DNA of 64,000 nt from positions 7,723,601 to 7,787,600 of the forward strand of contig OX442324.1 of assembly GCA_949358305.1 (NCBI GenBank). The letters run 5' to 3'. Position 1 is the first letter of the stretch. Each line of letters begins with the position of its first letter. Of this stretch, positions 43,810 to 54,900 are shown in pieces. Made by a program: the position numbers and the translations under genes. The notes under the pieces were generated by a model that saw only the letters and a list, made by a program, of their open reading frames with translations, had not been told where the DNA came from and did no database searches. This stretch comes from Strigamia acuminata (taxonomy: Eukaryota; Arthropoda; Chilopoda; Geophilomorpha; Linotaeniidae).

Positions 43810-44864
43810 GGTTTGTTGAAAGTTGTCGTACAAAGTTCACAAAAATTCCCAGTTGAACAAGGGAAATAAAGTGCTCCAAAATGCACAAATAAGTTCCAAA
43901 CAAATTCCAATCCGTATGGCACAGGATGTAGTTAAACACTGCACACACAAAACACAAGTCACTTGAAAATTGGATTGCTTTACATGCAAACGAGGTTCAA
44001 TGTTTGCAGGTTAGTAGCGCTCTTATAATTAGGTTAGTAATATGCTACCACAACACTAAGCTAGTTTACAACAAAATTCAGTGATTAAATTCAAAAATAA
44101 ATTCAGAAATTCAAATAAATTCAAATAATCAAGAAAATCTTCGAAAATGATGTCTCCAAGTAGCTGCAAGGTTTGTGAAGTCATCTGGTGCACTTCACGT
44201 GTTTTTCCTTGAAAATCTGGTCCAAAAATTCGTAGTTCTGCTGGTTGGAATGTCCAAAATAATCCTCACACTTCACGTGTATTTTCCTGGTCCAAATATC
44301 ACAATTTACGTGTGTTTTCCCAAAAATTCGTCCGAAATTCGCAATTTTCGATGTTTTGTGATGCCCAAATCGATTGTCACACTTCACGTGCGTTTTCCTC
44401 TTGAAATTTCGATCTAGAAAATGTCCAAAAAGCTGCAGAACGTCCAAAAAATGCCTCGTACGATTCCAAATGGTGCAAATCGACGTCTGGGCGCTTTCTG
44501 TGCTGCACGTCCTTCGTGAACGTTTCGGCGACGTTCCTAATTGTCCGTGAACGTCCGTGCGACGTTCCTCGTCCTTCGCGATCGTCCGTGCGACGTTCCT
44601 CGTCGATTTAGCGGTCGATGCCGCGAACGTGTCGCAAATGTGCGCCCGAAACGTAATGTCGACGTTCGGCGCTGACAAATACACGAAAATACAATTAAAT
44701 AATTGAATATAAACAGAGAAACACAAACTGTCAAAGGTTCCAAGCTGTATTTGTCCTTTTTAGATGTTGTTATCACTGGTAGACACTGGTAAGATAGAAA
44801 CTTCATCCTTTCCAATGGAGGCCGCCATCTTGGAAAACTTGAAAACCTGGCAATTTGGCATGTA
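43810..44864 (-). other. Element E leader with two short repeat families
   Basis: Untranslated leader on the minus strand. The plus strand shows four copies of (C)ACTTCACGTGTNTTTTCC (about 44192, 44270, 44307, 44382) and three of CCGTGCGACGTTCCTCGTC-like units (about 44510-44605). AAGATGGCGGC occurs on the minus strand (about 44832-44822). The F target duplication GTAAA (44865-44869) follows. Open frames here follow the repeats and are not supported as genes. Confidence 0.65.
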
Positions 44865-44869
44865 GTAAA

Positions 44870-45421
44870 TGTTGGTCTAAAGACCACATATTATCGATGA
44901 ATATATTTATTTCGTTTATCTTTCACATAGTATTTAGATATTCAGCGTATATTAATTATTATTTGATTGTTTTCAATATTCATGTTTATTTAGCGCTGTC
45001 ACATATGTAATTCCATATAGTGTTTATATTCTTATATGATTTGTTCTTCAATTCAATGATTTATTCTGTATAATATCAATTACCGGCACTAGGTGCCACT
45101 ACACATTTTTTTTCCAATCCAAGATGGCGCGACACGTTGGTTTTTGCTACTTGGATACTTTTCACCTAATTCGTAATGTATTTTCGTTTTTATAAAGAGT
45201 TTTATTTATTATAAACACAGTGTGTTTATTCCATAGCACCTTAAGTGCAATTCACGGTGATTATAAGCGATATTACGTCGCGCACCTCGTTTTGTTGCAT
45301 CGCCGATGTTCGTGCGTGAAGCACGACTCCATTATCGGAATTAACCGTCGCACATTTGCGACGCCTTGTGCACGCTTCCCATTCGGTATTTCCACCGAAT
45401 ATTGCGCACTCCTCTGCTACA
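44870..45421 (+). repeat. Element F 5' LTR
   Basis: 552 bp, TGTTGGTCTAAAG to CCTCTGCTACA. CCAAGATGGCGCG at about 45119. Its last bases copy the tRNA-iMet 3' end. Confidence 0.94.
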
Positions 45422-45422
45422 T

Positions 45423-45440
45423 TGGTAGCAGAGGATGGTT
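45423..45440 (+). other. Element F primer-binding site, initiator tRNA-Met
   Basis: TGGTAGCAGAGGATGGTT, 1 nt after the LTR; 18 nt complementary to the tRNA-iMet 3' end. It forms an inverted repeat with the LTR end CCTCTGCTACA. Confidence 0.88.
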
Positions 45441-46496
45441 GTGGTCAAACACAACCATTTTCTGGCTAATTTTCGGCGTATTTTTCGCGAAATTCGCGAT
45501 TTGTGCGACGAAATTTTATATTTTCAGAATCCAACGATTTCCCGGCCGATTTTCGTCTGTTTTACGTCTCGTACGTCGTCTGAGACGCACTGTCGACGTT
45601 TCGGGTTGTGCACGCTGCATATCCTGTCATTTTCGTCGTTAATTTTGCTTAGAATTACGCGGGATTCGCGAATTTTACAGCAAAAATTGTTATTTTCAGA
45701 TTTTTCGATTTTTCGACGCTGTGTAGCAGCCAGGGCTGCTTTTCCAACGATTCTTCGTTTAATTTCGTCCGAAACCACGCGGGATTCGCGGATTTCGAGG
45801 CGAATATTACTTATTTCTAGATTTTTCACCGATTTCGCCCTTCGTCACTGCTTAGCGAAGAGCGGCAGTTTCAACCAGAAACGAATACACAGTATTCGCG
45901 GTTTAGTTCCCCGGAGAACGGCCGTTATTCGACGATCTTTACAAGCGGACGAAGAGCCTCGATTTATCGAGAAGAATTCGGACATTAACGTCCGAATTGC
46001 GTTTTCTCCGGCTTTTCGAGAAAGCCGCGCCGTGCCTTCATTTGCACGAGGATTGCAACCGCAATCGACTCATCTATTTCTCCTTCCTGTCGAAATTATT
46101 TTGTTAGTTTTAAGTGGGGATTTTGGTGGGTCATTTAGTATCCTTGGCGCCCTCCGCTCGATTCCGAGCACCGCGTCATTGTATTCTGTGGTGAGGCTGA
46201 GCCCTGCGCCACCTGACATTCCCGTAACCCTAGGTGGTTGTAAAGGACGTCAGGGGGACACTCATCACAGGTTATCAGGCAATTGTAGCATTGCCTCCCA
46301 ATTTTGGTCTTTCCGCCTCGAACCTCAAGTGCTAGTGAAGTGCGACAGTTTAGTGCTCCGATTTAGTGCCATTCTCCAGTGCCACTCTCTGAGTCCGTGT
46401 GTTCTCCGCGTCGTGTTTCGTTCTCCATTCAACGATGCAGAAATCAGCCAGTTCGTCGAGCGGTTTGATTCCCGTCCTAGGAGTAGGGAACTATGA
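45435..46496 (+). other. Element F leader with a 353-codon open frame
   Basis: The leader (45441-46434) is built of about three degenerate 140-bp units with CGCGGGATTCGCG and TATTTTCAGA. A frame opens at the ATG inside the primer site (45435) and stays open for 353 codons, overlapping the gag start by 62 nt in another frame. The translation is Arg, Phe and Ser-rich with a repeated FREIRD-like pattern that follows the DNA repeats. A matching open stretch occurs in C and B leaders (AFSPAFRES...AVPSFAR in C), but the frame from the primer ATG ends after 4 codons in C. It may be an upstream ORF or a by-product of low stop density; I do not claim a gene. Confidence 0.4.
46209..46237 (+). promoter_or_regulatory. 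Conserved leader stem-loop, element F
   Basis: CCACCT (46209-46214), 17-nt loop with TCCCGTAACCCT, AGGTGG (46232-46237); 198 nt before the gag ATG. The same stem occurs in B, C and J. Confidence 0.6.
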
Positions 46497-49400
46497 ACAG
46501 TGGCAAAGGGCCATGCGGATGCTCCTCAAATCCGAAGGCCTTTGGAGGCACGTCACTGAGGACAAAGAAGCTGAACATCTCGCCACTTTGTCAGAGAAGG
46601 AAAAAGACAGATTCATGACTAAGAAAGACAAGGCACTTGGTCACATTTACATTCATGTGAGTGAGGGCAAACGTTCGGTTCTCGACAATTGTGATACGCC
46701 GAAACAGGCGTGGGACACGCTAGCCAAAATATATGCGCCAAGTTCCAGGGCACGTCAAGCGTCCATGCGCTGGGAGTTTTTGAGCTTGCACCTTGAGCCC
46801 AACGAGGACATGCCCGATTTCATTGCCCGCGTCGACAATTACGCTCGTCAATTACGCGACGTTGGAGAAACTGTTACGGAAATTCATCAAGCATACCAGT
46901 ACTTGAAGTGTTTGCCACCTGAATACGCACAGGCCACGTTCGCCATTTATCATTGGCCGGATCCTCAGTTTACACCCACATTGGTAGCTGAGCAATTGAT
47001 TTCCGAACATTTACGCCTGAAATCATCTGGATTACTTGGGACAGTTTCATCAACGGCTCACGCTTCAGCGAAAGGACAATTTTGACAGCGTAATAAGTCT
47101 GGTCCTCGTGATTTATCGACCGTTAAGTGTTTTAACTGTGACCAATTGGGGCACTATGCCAATCGATGCCCGCTCCCACGCCGTCAAAATCAGGGCCAAC
47201 CAACGGCTTCACTTCAACGCACGTCCCGTAGTAAGAGTCGCAGGCGTAATAAAAACGCTGCTACGAAATCTAACCCCAACCGACCACGCGAGAGTTCACA
47301 TCCGCACCGAGAGGGGACATTTTTCGTCAAAGCACCACAGGTCATCCATCCACCAGCTGTCCATTTCATGCAATCCAATGAATGGATAGTAGATTGTGGT
47401 GCAACGGACCATGTATCTCACGTACGCGCATGGTTTACCGATTTTACTGATGTGATACCGTTTGACATCGAATTGGGACAAGGGAAGTCCCAAGTTACGG
47501 GCAAAGGAACAGTTCGACTTCTCACCGCAATTGACAAGGCCCGATGTGTTGTTAATTTAACAAATGTTCTCTACGCGCCGAATTTCGAAGCAAATTTGAT
47601 TTCGGTTTCGAAGATTGATAAGACTCGTCATCACACGCACATCTTTAACGGTGAAATTCACGTGTATCAAACGAACATTCGTAGCCCTCTGATTCGTGCG
47701 AAAGAGAGAGGTGGTCTATATTACGTGGACGGCTTGTGTTCTACACCGACACTTGCGACGACAGTTTCTACGACAATTCCACCTACCACCCCACCGGTCC
47801 AAACATTCGTAACGACCGAAGAGGACTTTATCAAGATTCCGAAACAGAAGAGGGGGAATAGACCGATCACGGATTTCCGGATAGAGATGCCAATTGTTGA
47901 GAATCTGAAGCAAACTCCCATCCAACAAGCTCCTATCCCAGTCAATTCGATCCCTCCTCCTGTTCCAACACCCGCATATACCCTCACCAACCCGCCTACT
48001 CCCCCATCATATTCAAATGCATTGCAATCAATTCCAACCGCAAACGCCTTCCCTCCGCTCAGTAGCAATTTGCAATCGCAAAAGAAGATCATCGCCAATC
48101 CGACCTCCGTTAAAGACGCCACCGGTTTGTGGCATAGTCGCTTAGGCCATTTGCATACTAATGCAATGAAGTTATTGGCCGCTAATGATCAAGTCTACGG
48201 GATGGAGCCGGCGGAGGTGAACCGTGAATTAGCGTGCAATGACTGTCGTATCGCAAAATCTACGAGAGCATCACATAAGCCTGATCCGAATCCCTGCACC
48301 TCCAAGCCATTGGACCTCCTTCACATGGATGTTTGGGGGCCGGCTCCTGTTCCATCATTTGGAGGAGCGCGTTTTGTTCTCACTATCATAGACGACGCAA
48401 CCCGTTATTGTTGGATCATCCCATTAGCCCAGAAATCGCAAGTTTTCACATCTTTCAAGGACTTTGTTGCACGGGTGGAGCGGATACAGGACGCGAAAGT
48501 CAAGGCTATCCGTACAGACCGAGGCGGCGAATTTTTGTCAGGCGAATTTCTCCGCTACCTTCAAGACAAAGGTATCCAAGGACAACGGACAAATCCGTCA
48601 TCACCACAGATGAACGGCACGGCCGAGCGCATAAACCGGACAATGGCCGACAACTTTCGTGCAGTCTTATCCGAAACCAAGTTGCCAGAAGCGCTCTGGG
48701 CCGAACTCGCCGTCACGTTTAGTTACATTAAAAATAGAAGTCCTCATTCTCGTCTCAACAATCAAGTTCCTTACATCCTTTGGCGACAGAGAGCATTATC
48801 GTTACGGCATTTACGTAAACTGGGCTCCAAATGCTGGGTGCATTTCACCGCACCAGGCCGCAAGAAACTGGATCCGCGGGCCTGGGAGGGGTATTTAGTC
48901 GGCTACGCCACAGGGACCCGTGGATACAGGATTTGGAACCCGACTGATAATAAAGTCTACGAATCTATTCATGTCAAGGTCGACGAACGACAATCGTATC
49001 GAAAATCCATTAAAGTTTCGACCCAACGACCTGAGGAATCGTTTATCAGCCCTGGACAACAGTCAGTTTCATTCAGTGATGATGTCAGGTATCACGCTTG
49101 GCCGAGGGGATCCGACTCCGAAGGATCAAATCGTTCCGATAATGATTCCGATAACGACGACAACGGCAACCAGACATCAACGTCTGCATCCATGCACACG
49201 CCGCTTATCCAATTACCTCCGCCGACAACGCCTGAGAGATTATTATTGGAGGCATGCTCGTTGGAATTGCCCTCTTCGGCCAGCTTAAGACAATCAATGT
49301 CATATCCCACTCTTTTTCAAGCAGATGACACGGATGCTGACATTGCACAAATGGATAATATATCGTTATATCCCGGGACATCCGAATTTACCGGCACATC

Positions 49401-50468
49401 AGCGGAACAATCACCGCGCCAGTCACCTCCGGTAACACCTCATCCTTCTGCACCACCGTCACCTCAACGTTCTCCGACTCGTTCACCTTCACTCGATCCG
49501 CCAAGATTTGTTACAACACGTCGCAAACAACGTGCTGATGATCCAACGACTCATACTTTGCAAATCTTTGACCCCGCGCCCATGTCACCAGCACCTGTAT
49601 TGGGTACTGAAGTCGCTGCGGCAACTGCTCGCCATACAACTCATATGTGGCGATTAGTCGGTGGCGATGGAGAATGTAGTGAGTGGGTCCGTGAAGAACA
49701 TCTTCGAAAAGATCAGAAGCCTGGATCCATTCTAATCGATGTTTACTATTTTCCGACACCGAAGATTCGACTCAGATCTTACAAGGATATTGAAGATTAC
49801 TGCATGTTGAATAACATCGAGTATGAACCAGAACTTTTCTTTTTCGGAAACCTCGAACATAAATTGCCAACTCTTCCGGGCGTTCGTCATGCGGCTCATT
49901 TATGCCGAACTGAACCAGCTTCATATGCCGAGATTCCGAAGTTCGACGACGCTCCGAAATGGCGCGAAGCCATACAAGAAGAATTAGACACATTCAAAGA
50001 AAGGGAAATTTATGAAGAAGTTCCGAAACCACCGAACACCACGATCCTCGGTTGTAAGTGGATATTTAAGCTGAAGACAGATGCAGCCGGAACCGTCACC
50101 CGATATCGAGCTCGCTTAGTAGCGCAAGGTTTTCGTCAAACCCTCGGTGTGGATTTCGACGAGGTGTTTAGTCCGGTAGTTAACTTCATTTTAATTCGTC
50201 TATTTTTCTGTCTTCTGGTCGTATTACGCGGATGGAAGGACGCCCATCTCGACGTGAAGTGTGCGTACCTGTATGGGGAATTGAAGCATAAAGTTTATGT
50301 GAAGATCCCCGCAGGTGCCACATGTTCCCATCCCGACAATGTGTGGCTACTCATCAAGTCACTATACGGACTCCACCAATCCGGGAGACAATGGTTCGAA
50401 AAGCTAGATGAAACACTTCGGGCCCTCGGATTTCGAAAGATGCCGGCATGCAATTGTGTCTACCATCT
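46435..50468 (+). pseudogene. gag-pol: Element F gag-pol up to the I insertion
   Basis: ATG 46435 (MQKSASSS). Gag with NYEQWQRAMRML; TGA 47083-47085 interrupts the same frame shortly before the CCHC knuckle CFNCDQLGHYANRCP; protease DCGATDHVS; GAG-pre-integrase WHSRLGHLH and CNDCRIAKS; integrase MDVWG, TDRGGEF, GTAERINRT; long Pro/Ser linker; RT with CKWIFKLK and RARLVAQGF up to PACNCVY (50463). I is inserted there, just before YVDD. The bases CATCT (50464-50468) fit neither F nor I. Apart from the TGA the frame is clean for more than 1300 codons, and it supplies the linker and RT parts that B has lost. Confidence 0.93.
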
Positions 50469-50875
50469 ACCTGCTTGGAGTCTCCGTAATCTCCCTTCTC
50501 TGCAAGACCGCGGAGAACAGCAACATACGCGGCTACAGACTCCTTTGGCTGGCGTACTCGCTTGCGTAACCGGTTCCGGATAATAATTGGAGGCACCGCC
50601 GGACTAAAGTATGCCTTTATCTTTTCGACTATGTCCTCATAAGTCATATCCGAAATCTTTGTCGGAGCAGTCAACTTGTGTAGCAGGGCATGGGTATCTG
50701 CGCCCATCGAGGCCACCAAGAACATCTTCAAATTTTCCTTATCCGAATAGAATTTGTGTAGCTTCGCCATGAACTCGAACCGTTCAACCCACAAACTCCA
50801 ATCCGTCTCGGTTTTGCCTTGAAATGGGGGCACGTGCGCCACATAGGCTGTCCCAGCTCCGCTTGTTGACGCCAT
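50469..50875 (-). pseudogene. gag: Truncated second copy of I gag
   Basis: The first 136 or so codons of Gag (MASTSGAGTAY to DSKQV) are the same as in the full gag at 56590; then the sequence leaves the family and runs into F. No stop is needed to explain the loss. Confidence 0.85.
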
Positions 50876-51781
50876 TCCGGATAGACTTGTCTGCGACTCC
50901 TGGTTTACGCCAGCTACCAATTCCGGGTCATCGTCACTATCCACCGCCGCGGGGTATCTTATCAGTCCTGACTCCGTGATTGCGATGAAATCCGGTCCAA
51001 CAATCCAGATAGGTGCAACAATTCAGTGAGTGCTCTCACTTCCCAGACCTGCCCTGACCCCCTTCCCGTAGGTACTTCTCCGTGGAGCTAAGCTGGGTTC
51101 AGCACTGGCCAGCCTCTCCTGGGAGGTGGCTTGATGTGTGCAGCTATTATCCCCTTACCGTACCCTAGTGGGAAAAGGAAACCCTAGCACTACCTAAGCT
51201 GAGAGCTAATAATGACATAGTGTTGCGTTGGCATTGTCAGGGGCATTCTATGGGCTCTTTGTTTCCTGGTGTCATTGTTGCGGCCCTTTGTTGTTCAGAT
51301 GATGGCTGGAGTCATTGTTGACCTCCTGGTGGCAGAATTGTAGGTTAGGCTTAATAACCCTAGATAGGCCTAACTGGGCCTAGTAACTCTAGCAAGTCCC
51401 AAGTAATACTAGTTAGGCCTAAGCCAGGCCTAACTATCTGAAAATACAGAAAAGAAAGACAGAATCTATTCCAAAAAAAAAATTTTAAAGATACAGTTTA
51501 CCCTGTCTCTACTCCTGGGTCCTGTCCCTGTCAGGGTGCCACTTTACCATCTTTGCCCTGGAGATGGGAAATAAAACACAGGAAACCAGTTGGGCCAAAA
51601 CTTCATCCTCCACTCTTCTAAACAGAGTAGATTTATTTGTCAGTAACCTGACCAACTGTCACTAGAGGGAAAAAGATGAAAGCTACATGCTGCTTTGTAC
51701 ATTGTATTATTGACAATACAATGTACTAATTCAATGCACTAAAGCCTGCATAAATTCCTTGTGGTGTTAATACACCACAGT
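50469..51781 (-). repeat. Element I left repeat: LTR, leader and gag start of a truncated copy
   Basis: Minus strand from TGTGGTGTATTAAC at 51779: probable LTR to about 51542, candidate primer site TGGCACCCTGACAGGGAC (51541-51524, near the tRNA-Lys type), leader with four TAGGCCTAA palindromes (51343-51437), then Gag from ATG near 50875 to the break after DSKQV. The polypurine tract AGAGAGGGGGAGCA (51794-51781) precedes it. Confidence 0.8.
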
Positions 51782-51979
51782 GCTCCCCCTCTCTCTTGAT
51801 CTGGACCGAGAGAGATCGCACATTCTTTCAAAATTAGCACGTGCAGCTTTCAGCTACAAAAACCCCTAGTTAGGTCTGGTCTACATCGAAATTCTGATAT
51901 ACATTTGCTCGCGATTTTGAAATCCAAAAGAAGCTTAAAACTTAAACGACTTAAGCTTAAACGACTTGAGCTTGACTTG

Positions 51980-54900
51980 CTAGCGCGGTCCTCCAGCCGA
52001 ATGCGAACGCAACACCATGTCATCCGCCCGATTCCCAAGGTTTCTATCTATGTAGTCTAAACTCCGACGCGATGGTTGGTAATCCGGGTCTTTCGGATCC
52101 TGAATTTCCTCTTCCGCGTCATCATACTCTTCCTCCGAATCGGTGGATCTTGTGTCAGGTTGCATCTGTTCATCTGTCGGTTGCACCGCTGGAGGGGCAG
52201 TGACTCCATTGGCTGCTTGTTGCAATCTCCTTTGATGGAACAAGTCAAACTGAGCCCTCGTGCGTGGTGTCACATCGAATGGGGGCGGCGCAAGCATCCT
52301 TCGGACCGGTGCAGTCCTGTCCTTCATTGTCCTTAGGACCACCCGAGGGGTCTTCTGCACCTCGGTCCTTGCCAAGCCACTTGGACCTGGGGTCGGCTGC
52401 ACTTCTGGCAAAACCACATTTGCACCTGTGTTTGCCGGTCCCGCAACGGGAACTGGTTCCATAACAGGAACTGGTACCGTCCTCGTCACGATCACTGTGT
52501 GCTGCCTTCCCGACTTCCTTGGCCTGGGTTCCTCAGGCATCGGATTCCATGGTACATTAGGTACGATCGTGTCTTGGGTTTCCCTGGGTGCAATCACCTG
52601 CTCCCCAGCCTGTGGATACCGCGGTCTCAACTGATTAATGTGGCGGTCGTTAACCTCTTGGGTGTCCATACGCTGGGTCTCATACACGACATCCCCCTTC
52701 CTAGTCTTCACTATTGCCGGAATCCATGTCGCGTCTCCCTTCCTGTATGAACGAGCCCACACTTCCTGTCCCGGGGCTAATATCCTCTTAGGTGGCCGCC
52801 GGTCCTCTTGAGCCGCTCCCACAGTTGGTTTCAGTGTGTCCAGATGGGTCTTAAAATGCCCTTGCAACATCAGCGCAGCTGGGGACTTTCCATCCGCTCC
52901 CGGTGTACTGTGCTGGTAAAATAGGAACTTATCCAATTGCTCCTGGATATTGACCATTCCCATCTTGACCAGTTTCCCTTTAAAGGTCTGTACCGCTCTC
53001 TCCGCTCGTCCATTGGACTGAGGGTGGAATGCAGGTGAGAACAGGTGTAGTAAACCGTTCCGCCGGATAAATCCCTTAAATTCCTCGCTGGTGAAAGTCG
53101 TGGCATTGTCTGAAACAATTGTGTCAGGCAGACCAAAATCTGCACACTTCCTTTTAATCACAGCGATTGCAGCTGCCGATGACGTGCTTGGTACCAAGTC
53201 AACGTGCATCCAACCGGTCAAAGAGTCCACTAAAATGAGGAACATCTTGCCCTTGACCGGTCCGGCAAAATCAATATGGATCCTGCTCCAAGGTCTAGCA
53301 GGTCTTGGCCAACTAACGGGATTGTCACGTGGTGGTGCGTGCTGGTGTTGTTGACACACAACACATTGTGCCACGTATTGTTCAATCGCCATTGTTATCC
53401 CCGGCCACCATATTGTTGCTGCCGCCTTATTCTTCATCATGACTATCCCATGATGACCTTCGTGAAGCAAATCCATGGCCTTCTTGCGCAGACTAGGTGG
53501 TATTATCACCCTATGTCCCCATAGCAGTATGTCATGATGGACTGACAATTCTGTCTTGCGCGACTTAAATGGCTGTAATGATGCCTTGACCTTATCCGGC
53601 CATCCATTCCTCACGTATTGCATTACGTGATGGAGGTCATCATCCAGTAATGTGGCCATTTCCAATTGCTCACGAGTAATTATCGAGTCTTCGACTAAGA
53701 AGCGCACATGCTGCTCTTCCTCCAGTTCTTGTTCCCATTGCTCTGTGATCTTAGTGGCTGGCAGTGGCAATCTACTCAACGCATCAGCCACTGGAATGTC
53801 CAGACCTGGTCTGTGCTCTATTGAGTAGTTATAGCCTGCCAAGATAATTGTCCACCTTAGCATCCTAGGGCTAATAATATTCGGTGTAGGATTGGTCACT
53901 CCGAATATTCCGAGCAATGGCTTGTGGTCAGTCACAATCCTGAACTTTCTCCCACATAAGAACTGGTGGAACTTCTGCACCGCATAGATGATTGCCAATG
54001 CTTCTCGGTCAGTCTGACTGTAGCGTCTCTGAGTTGGCGAGAGTGACTTGGACGCATACAAGACTGGCCGCTCCTCCCCGTTGTCCAACACGTGGTTTAA
54101 CACTGCCCCCACTCCCACTGGGCTGGCGTCGACAACCAGAAAAAGTGGATGATGGAGTGAGTAGTGCACTAGGAGGCTCTCACTAGTAATCATCTCTTTG
54201 ATGGTATTGAAGGCGGTGGCTCTTCTCTGCGTCCACTCCCAGGATGCGTTCCCCTGCAATAACTCTCGCAGTGGCTCTGCAACCTCCGCAAAATGCGGTA
54301 GAAATTGCAGATAGAATTGGACCATCCCTAGAAATGAGCGCAGTTCTTGCAAGTTGTTGGGTGCTGGCATCTTCTTAATCGCCGCGACGTTGTCTCCAGA
54401 TGGTCGAATTCCTCTACTGTCCACTTGAAATCCCAGATATGCGACCTGCGTCCTGAAAAACTCGCATTTTCGTCTTACTAAACGCAGATTTGCTTTTCTG
54501 AGTCTTCTCAGGACTTCCCTGACCACCTTCACATGTTCTTCGTATGTGTCCGTCGCAATCAAAATGTCATCCTGATATGGTGAGACGTCATCCAGGTCAG
54601 CAAACATTGTATCCATAATCCTTTGGAATACTCCGCTGCTTGATATAGTACCAAAAGGTAATCTCTTAACTGCATAGAGTCCTTTATGAGTGTTGATTGC
54701 AGCTATAAATGAACTCGCCTGAGTGAGCAATACCTGTTGGTACGCCTGTCTGATGTCAAGCTTGGTAAAATACTTCTTTCCTCCAAGCTTAGCCATAATA
54801 TCAGAAACTCTAGGCAGTGGGTATGGATCCGGTAAGATAGCTGGGTTCACAGTTGACCGGTAGTCTCCGCATAACCGCACTGTACCGTCCTTCTTGTCAA

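Noticed and set aside
44181-44726. 181-codon minus ORF with repeated HVKC motifs
   Set aside because: The protein repeats follow short DNA repeats in the E leader, upstream of E gag; no independent coding sign.
51343-51437. TTAGG-type telomeric repeats
   Set aside because: Spacing is irregular and units are palindromic TAGGCCTAA, not a tandem TTAGG array.
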